NCBI GenBank assembly: GCA_017652345.1
Contig: JAGCBE010000030.1
Span: 1 to 8,893, forward strand
Source: Methanobrevibacter sp.
Lineage (GTDB): Archaea > Methanobacteriota > Methanobacteria > Methanobacteriales > Methanobacteriaceae
Length of the DNA stretch: 8,893 nt
Direction of reading: 5' to 3'
The stretch's first letter is position 1. Each line of letters starts with the position of its first letter. Below, piece after piece: positions 5,348-8,893 of this stretch. The notes beneath the pieces are model-generated. The model ran no database searches. It worked only from the letters and a program-made list of their open reading frames with translations, and was not told the origin of the DNA. The translations under genes and the position numbers were made by a program.

Positions 5348-5878
5348 ATGGAAAAAGATATAAACGAAAACGTAAACGAGAACGAAAATAATGTTGAAGA
5401 CTTCATTAAGGAAGTAGAGGACCTTAAGAAAAATTCAGTCTCAAGAGAAGACTATGAAAAGCTTTTAGGAGAAAAGAAAAAACTTATGTCAGCTTTAATT
5501 AATGGAGATACAGAAGGCTTAGATTTATCTGAAGGAATATCTTCAGAAGATTTAGATAAGCGTATTACTGCCAATAGGGAAAAATTAGCTAAAGGGGAAG
5601 TAGCTAACGATTTAGAATATTGGGAAACAGTTATTCAACTAAGAGAGGACGTAATTGAAAAGAATGGTGAAGACCATGATCCATTCTTACCAAATGGCCA
5701 TAATTATGTTCCTAATGCTGATGACAAAGAGAAAGCTGAAAGAGTAGCTAATACTGTCAAAGAATGCATTGAATCGGCCGAAGGAGATCCAAACTCTTTT
5801 AAAAATGATTTAATGAGGAGAATAAAAGATACTTCTCCTATACAAGCAGCAACAAAACCAAAAAAATATATTAGATAA
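5348..5878 (+). CDS. head scaffolding protein (candidate)
   Basis: This 176-aa protein probably guides prohead assembly and leaves before or during packaging. The start is ATG 5348 with GGAGGA (5335-5340) seven bases upstream; a TTG at 5333 lies outside the ribosome site and is not used. The first 30 residues are Asn/Glu/Asp-rich and disordered-looking. A strongly helical coiled-coil-like stretch follows (VEDFIKEVEDLKK, SREDYEKLLGEKKKLMSALI, residues about 16-52). A central acidic helical part and a short Pro/Gly/Asn turn (PFLPNGHNYVPN, about 111-122) come next. The last 10 residues are basic (KPKKYIR). An acidic, helical body with a basic C-terminal tail directly before the major capsid gene is the usual scaffold arrangement; phi29 has gp7 before gp8. 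It is longer than phi29 gp7 (98 aa). There is no sequence motif proving the role, so position and composition carry the call. Confidence 0.65.
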   Translation: MEKDINENVNENENNVEDFIKEVEDLKKNSVSREDYEKLLGEKKKLMSALINGDTEGLDLSEGISSEDLDKRITANREKLAKGEVANDLEYWETVIQLREDVIEKNGEDHDPFLPNGHNYVPNADDKEKAERVANTVKECIESAEGDPNSFKNDLMRRIKDTSPIQAATKPKKYIR

Positions 5879-5892
5879 AGGAGAAAAAAACA

Positions 5893-7023
5893 ATGGCAGC
5901 TTTTACAGGCCAATTAGGCAGCAATGAAATTTTCGCTTCATTATACAATATGATTATTTCTCAGCAAGTATTTACTGACAATATTATTGATAATGACAAT
6001 TTAAAATTAGTAGATAAAGCTAGAGTAGACGGCTCAATGTATGGAGACACTAAGCTTTACTATGCAACTGATGTTTTAAAATCAGCTCCTTGGGGTGCTG
6101 ACGCTGAAGCAACAAATTTATTAAAATTATATCGTCCTGATGATCCAGAGACACAAGCAATTAAATTAAATATTTTTAGACAAATCTCTTTAACAGTAGA
6201 TTACTACTTAACTAAGAGAGCATGGCAAGACGAAGGAGCATTTATTTCTTTCAACTCAGTTATGTTAGGCTGGATTAGAGATACAAAGAAAGTATATGAC
6301 TTCACAACTTATAATGCTTTCATTGGAACAGTTGTAGGCTCTGCAGCTATCAATTCTAAAACTATTACAATTGACGCTGACGGAAATTCTACAGGAGAAA
6401 ATATCGCAAAAGGTCTTGCAGACTTACTTGATGATATGGAAGACGTATCAAGAGATTATAATGATTATGGCTTCTTACGTTCTTATTCAAGAGAATCAAT
6501 TCAAATTGTATGGAACAATGAATACGTAAATTCTATTCGTAAGATTGATTTACCTTCTATTTTCCATAATGACAACTTAGTTGAAAAATTAACTGAGAAT
6601 AAGATTAATCATAGATTCTTCGGAACAATTAATGCTTCTTCAGGAACAACTTTATCTACTAACGCTACAGTTAGATCATTAGTTGAAACTGATTATGAAG
6701 TAGCAAGTGCTGCAGCTGATCCAAGAGCAAAATTAAATCCTGAAGACAATAAATATTATGTTCATTTATTTGCAGGAGATTTACTTCCAAACTCTACAGA
6801 TTATTTAGCTAATACTACATACACAGTAGATACAACTATTATTTGTAAAGTATTTGTTAAGCTTCCTCCATTTATGAGTGGATTTGAAGTTGGAACTTCA
6901 TTCTTCAATCCAAAGAGCTTAACTGAAAATCATTATTTAACTTGGGGACACAATACATTAGAGTATTTAAAAGCATTCCCTGTTATTAAAGTTGTAGCAG
7001 CAACAACTCCAGCAGGAGACTAA
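5893..7023 (+). CDS. major capsid protein
   Basis: This 376-aa protein is the likely HK97-fold shell protein of the head. ATG 5893 has AGGAG (5879-5883) nine bases upstream, adjoining the scaffold stop. It begins with an N-terminal arm-like segment (FASLYNMIISQQVFTDNI, residues 14-31). A spine-helix region follows (IKLNIFRQISLTVDYYLTKR, about 90-109; WQDEGAFISFNSVMLGWI, 111-128). Next come a domain with RDYNDYGFLRSYSRESIQIVWNNEY and a C-terminal part with GFEVGTSFFNPKSLTENHYLTWG. This resembles capsid proteins of phi29-related podoviruses. phi29 gp8 has 448 residues including a C-terminal Ig-like (BIG2) domain; here nothing Ig-like follows and the length suits the bare HK97 fold. Codon use is more even, with more GCT, ACT and CGT codons than neighbours, as expected for a highly expressed protein. 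A strong terminator follows six bases after the stop. Confidence 0.8.
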   Translation: MAAFTGQLGSNEIFASLYNMIISQQVFTDNIIDNDNLKLVDKARVDGSMYGDTKLYYATDVLKSAPWGADAEATNLLKLYRPDDPETQAIKLNIFRQISLTVDYYLTKRAWQDEGAFISFNSVMLGWIRDTKKVYDFTTYNAFIGTVVGSAAINSKTITIDADGNSTGENIAKGLADLLDDMEDVSRDYNDYGFLRSYSRESIQIVWNNEYVNSIRKIDLPSIFHNDNLVEKLTENKINHRFFGTINASSGTTLSTNATVRSLVETDYEVASAAADPRAKLNPEDNKYYVHLFAGDLLPNSTDYLANTTYTVDTTIICKVFVKLPPFMSGFEVGTSFFNPKSLTENHYLTWGHNTLEYLKAFPVIKVVAATTPAGD

Positions 7024-7028
7024 AATTT

Positions 7029-7054
7029 AAGGGAGTAGAAATACTCCCTTTTTT
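7029..7054 (+). terminator. intrinsic terminator after the capsid gene
   Basis: AAGGGAGTA (7029-7037) pairs perfectly with TACTCCCTT (7042-7050) around a GAAA tetraloop (7038-7041), giving a 9-bp stem, and the T-run at 7049-7054 follows. This is a textbook rho-independent terminator. It separates the scaffold-capsid unit from the tail-knob gene. No clear promoter is visible between it and the tail gene start at 7082, so the tail gene may depend on partial read-through. Confidence 0.94.
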
Positions 7055-7081
7055 CCAAATATATAGGAGGTATAAATATTT

Positions 7082-8893
7082 ATGAGTAAGTATTTACTTT
7101 TAGGAGGATTCAATAATTATTTCAATAGAATAAATAAAAAACTTGATACTAAAGAAGAATATATTGCAATGTCTATGAACTCTGAATTGTCGGCTGTTGA
7201 AACTAATTTCATGACAGGGGACCATATACAATTTAATCACATTTTTAATTTCTCTCACTCTTGGGCTCCTGATTATCTATTAATATTAGATAAAGATTTA
7301 AACATAGTTTCACGTTGGTATGTTATAGGGTGGAATTTACAAAGAGGAAATCAATATATTGCTTCTTTATTAAGAGATTCTATATCAGATAATTATGAAG
7401 CTGTAATAAATGCTCCTATATATCTGGAAAAAGGTTATGTAGATAAAAATAATGCTTTATTATATAATCCTGAGAATATGTCTTATAATCAAATAAAGAA
7501 AAGTGAAAATCTTTTAACTGATACTACAGGCTGTCCATGGCTTGTATTATACTTAGCAAAAAATGCTACTTCAAAAACATTTACTACAAAAATTGATTCT
7601 TCTTCTTCAATTGCTGATATAACTTTAGCTTCTCCAATTGAGAGTTCAATATATTCTGCAGGAATAAAAAATTCCAAAATTAAAACAGCAAAATTTAGAT
7701 TTAATTATGGAACATTTAAAGATATACTAACTTTATCAGGCTATCAAGAACAAACTGAAAACGAAATATTTTATAATGAAAATCCATTTGGAACAGTTCC
7801 TGATGAAGTAGCTTACGATTGTAATGCAATGCATAAATCAAGAACTGAAGTAAGAAATACATTTATAGATATTTTTAAAAATGAATATGATAATTTGAAA
7901 AATGCTTTACAAACTGATTTAGCAATGACAACTATTACAGAAGCAGAAGAAGCAGAATTAATAAATGCTGATAATAAAGTTATATTAGATTCAAATGGAA
8001 AATATTTTAGATTATCTTGTATAAGAAATACAATTTCAGTAGGATTAAGATACATTTCTACTGAATCTCAATTATTTTTCAATATGTATGAGTTAGAACA
8101 AATTCCACAATTTTCTTATTATTATATATTTAGACCTAATAATTTTACATTTCAAGAAAGCCATACATATTATACATATACAATTGTATTAACAGAACTT
8201 CCTGATTTAGAAACAACACTTACAATTGATCCAACAACTAAGCAAGAAACAAATGACGCTGATTTTAATATTATAGCTCTTCCTTATTCTTCTGAAATAG
8301 TTGTAAGAAAAAATATTTTATTCAGTCCTGATTATATTACTAATAAAGAAGTTCAACTTGCTATAGCTCAAGGAATAGCCCAAGCTTATACTTCAAGCGT
8401 AGTATATGATATGCAAATATTGCCTTATTGTCCTTTCCAAAATTTAGTTGTAAATGGAATAATGAATACTGATGACGTCCCAACTAAATATTTAACTGAA
8501 TTTGAATATAATGGTCAAAAAATAGGATTTGCTTTACATTGTCCATTTTCTAATTTTACATTTAATATACAATATTATATGAGTATTAATTCTCAAGGAG
8601 ATACAGAAGAAATAGCTTATAAAATTGATAATGAAACAAAAGTATATAGATTATGTAGTCCTAATTACAATGGTTTATTTGAATTTAGCTTAGCTAAAAA
8701 TGAAGGAATAATTAATTATTTTAATGTAGATTGTTCATATAAGCCATATAGTCCATATATACATGTGAATCCTAATTTTAAAGGATTATATGGAAATGAT
8801 TTTAATGATTGTAGAGGTTTAATTTGTGGAGGAGATTTCTCTATTCCAATTATAAATGAAGCCTTTACTGAATATGAATTAAGAAATAAGAAT
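7082..8893 (+). CDS. tail knob protein, phi29 gp9-like (3' end beyond window)
   Basis: An open frame of 604 codons runs from ATG 7082 to the last base of the window without a stop. AGGAGG (7065-7070) lies 11 bases upstream, slightly far, but the frame has a TAA at 7073 so no earlier start exists. The N-terminal part (KYLLLGGFNNYFNRINKKL, then FNFSHSWAPDYLLI and a WYVIGWNLQRGNQY segment) and the C-terminal segment from residue about 551 (KPYSPYIHVNPNFKGLYG, NDFNDCRGLICGGDFSIPI) match my memory of the tube/knob proteins of phi29-related phages. phi29 gp9 has 599 residues, so this copy is probably nearly complete. In phi29 the protein forms the hexameric distal tail knob that opens the host membrane for DNA entry. 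The middle is rich in beta strands and Tyr/Phe/Asn. Its place after the capsid gene follows the phi29 gene order (7, 8, 8.5, 9), with no head-fibre gene between. Confidence 0.78.
   Translation, partial: MSKYLLLGGFNNYFNRINKKLDTKEEYIAMSMNSELSAVETNFMTGDHIQFNHIFNFSHSWAPDYLLILDKDLNIVSRWYVIGWNLQRGNQYIASLLRDSISDNYEAVINAPIYLEKGYVDKNNALLYNPENMSYNQIKKSENLLTDTTGCPWLVLYLAKNATSKTFTTKIDSSSSIADITLASPIESSIYSAGIKNSKIKTAKFRFNYGTFKDILTLSGYQEQTENEIFYNENPFGTVPDEVAYDCNAMHKSRTEVRNTFIDIFKNEYDNLKNALQTDLAMTTITEAEEAELINADNKVILDSNGKYFRLSCIRNTISVGLRYISTESQLFFNMYELEQIPQFSYYYIFRPNNFTFQESHTYYTYTIVLTELPDLETTLTIDPTTKQETNDADFNIIALPYSSEIVVRKNILFSPDYITNKEVQLAIAQGIAQAYTSSVVYDMQILPYCPFQNLVVNGIMNTDDVPTKYLTEFEYNGQKIGFALHCPFSNFTFNIQYYMSINSQGDTEEIAYKIDNETKVYRLCSPNYNGLFEFSLAKNEGIINYFNVDCSYKPYSPYIHVNPNFKGLYGNDFNDCRGLICGGDFSIPIINEAFTEYELRNKN

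Noticed and set aside
5704..8055. Minus-strand open frames at 5704-5913, 7489-7677 and 7813-8055
   Set aside because: Shadows of scaffold, capsid and tail-knob genes; Leu/Phe/Ser-rich products without recognisable domains or ribosome sites.
1..8893. Recoding of TGA (no gene ends in TGA)
   Set aside because: No in-frame TGA occurs and Trp is always TGG even in this AT-rich sequence, so the standard bacterial code explains everything; 11 stops are too few to read meaning into the absence.
1..8893. Preference for GAC before codons beginning with G and for GGC before T
   Set aside because: GAT before G is also common on inspection, and without counts the bias cannot be separated from ordinary codon use.
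1..8893. CRISPR arrays, insertion sequences, integrase or attachment sites
   Set aside because: No spaced direct repeats, transposase or recombinase motifs, or terminal inverted repeats were seen; genome ends are outside the window.

Overview
The window is a piece of a tailed-phage genome related to the phi29-like, short-tailed (podovirus) group. It comes from either a free phage or an assembled viral contig. Every gene lies on the + strand, genes are packed with 0-40 bp gaps or overlaps, and base composition is very AT-rich with AGA/TTA/AAA-rich codon use. Almost every start has a strong AGGAG-type Shine-Dalgarno site. Together these suggest a low-GC Firmicutes-like host (Clostridia or Bacilli, possibly from a gut community). 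Stops are TAA (8) and TAG (3), Trp is always TGG, and no recoding is needed.

Region by region. (1) Positions 3-1117 hold five small accessory or early genes: the end of a DUF4406/deoxyribosyltransferase-like protein, an unknown 76-aa protein, a DUF6275 protein, an unknown helical 74-aa protein and a 67-aa helix-turn-helix protein. (2) Positions 1129-3925 are the replication module: an SF3 helicase without a primase domain, a very short family B DNA polymerase (376 aa) with recognisable palm motifs but no visible exonuclease domain, and a basic 192-aa protein that is a candidate terminal protein. (3) Positions 3925-5151 encode a phi29 gp16-type packaging ATPase. (4) Positions 5152-5347 are the only long intergenic gap. 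They hold a structured RNA (about 5164-5300) whose secondary structure can be drawn as the phi29 packaging RNA (pRNA): a closing helix of paired ends, a three-way junction, an arm with a large 5'-side bulge, and a short hairpin whose loop is complementary to that bulge. A good extended -10 promoter follows it. (5) Positions 5348-7023 encode a scaffold-like protein and the major capsid protein, closed by a textbook intrinsic terminator. (6) From 7082 to the window end runs the tail-knob (gp9-like) gene, cut by the window edge.

How it fits together: helicase, short PolB and possibly a terminal protein would copy a linear genome. Scaffold and capsid protein would build the prohead. The ATPase, with an RNA encoded directly behind it, would form the packaging motor. 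The most interesting points are the candidate pRNA, which I recognise only by architecture and not by sequence, and the stripped-down polymerase (no exonuclease, apparently no TPR2 insertion, Asn for the first Asp of the YxDTDS motif) paired with its own helicase.
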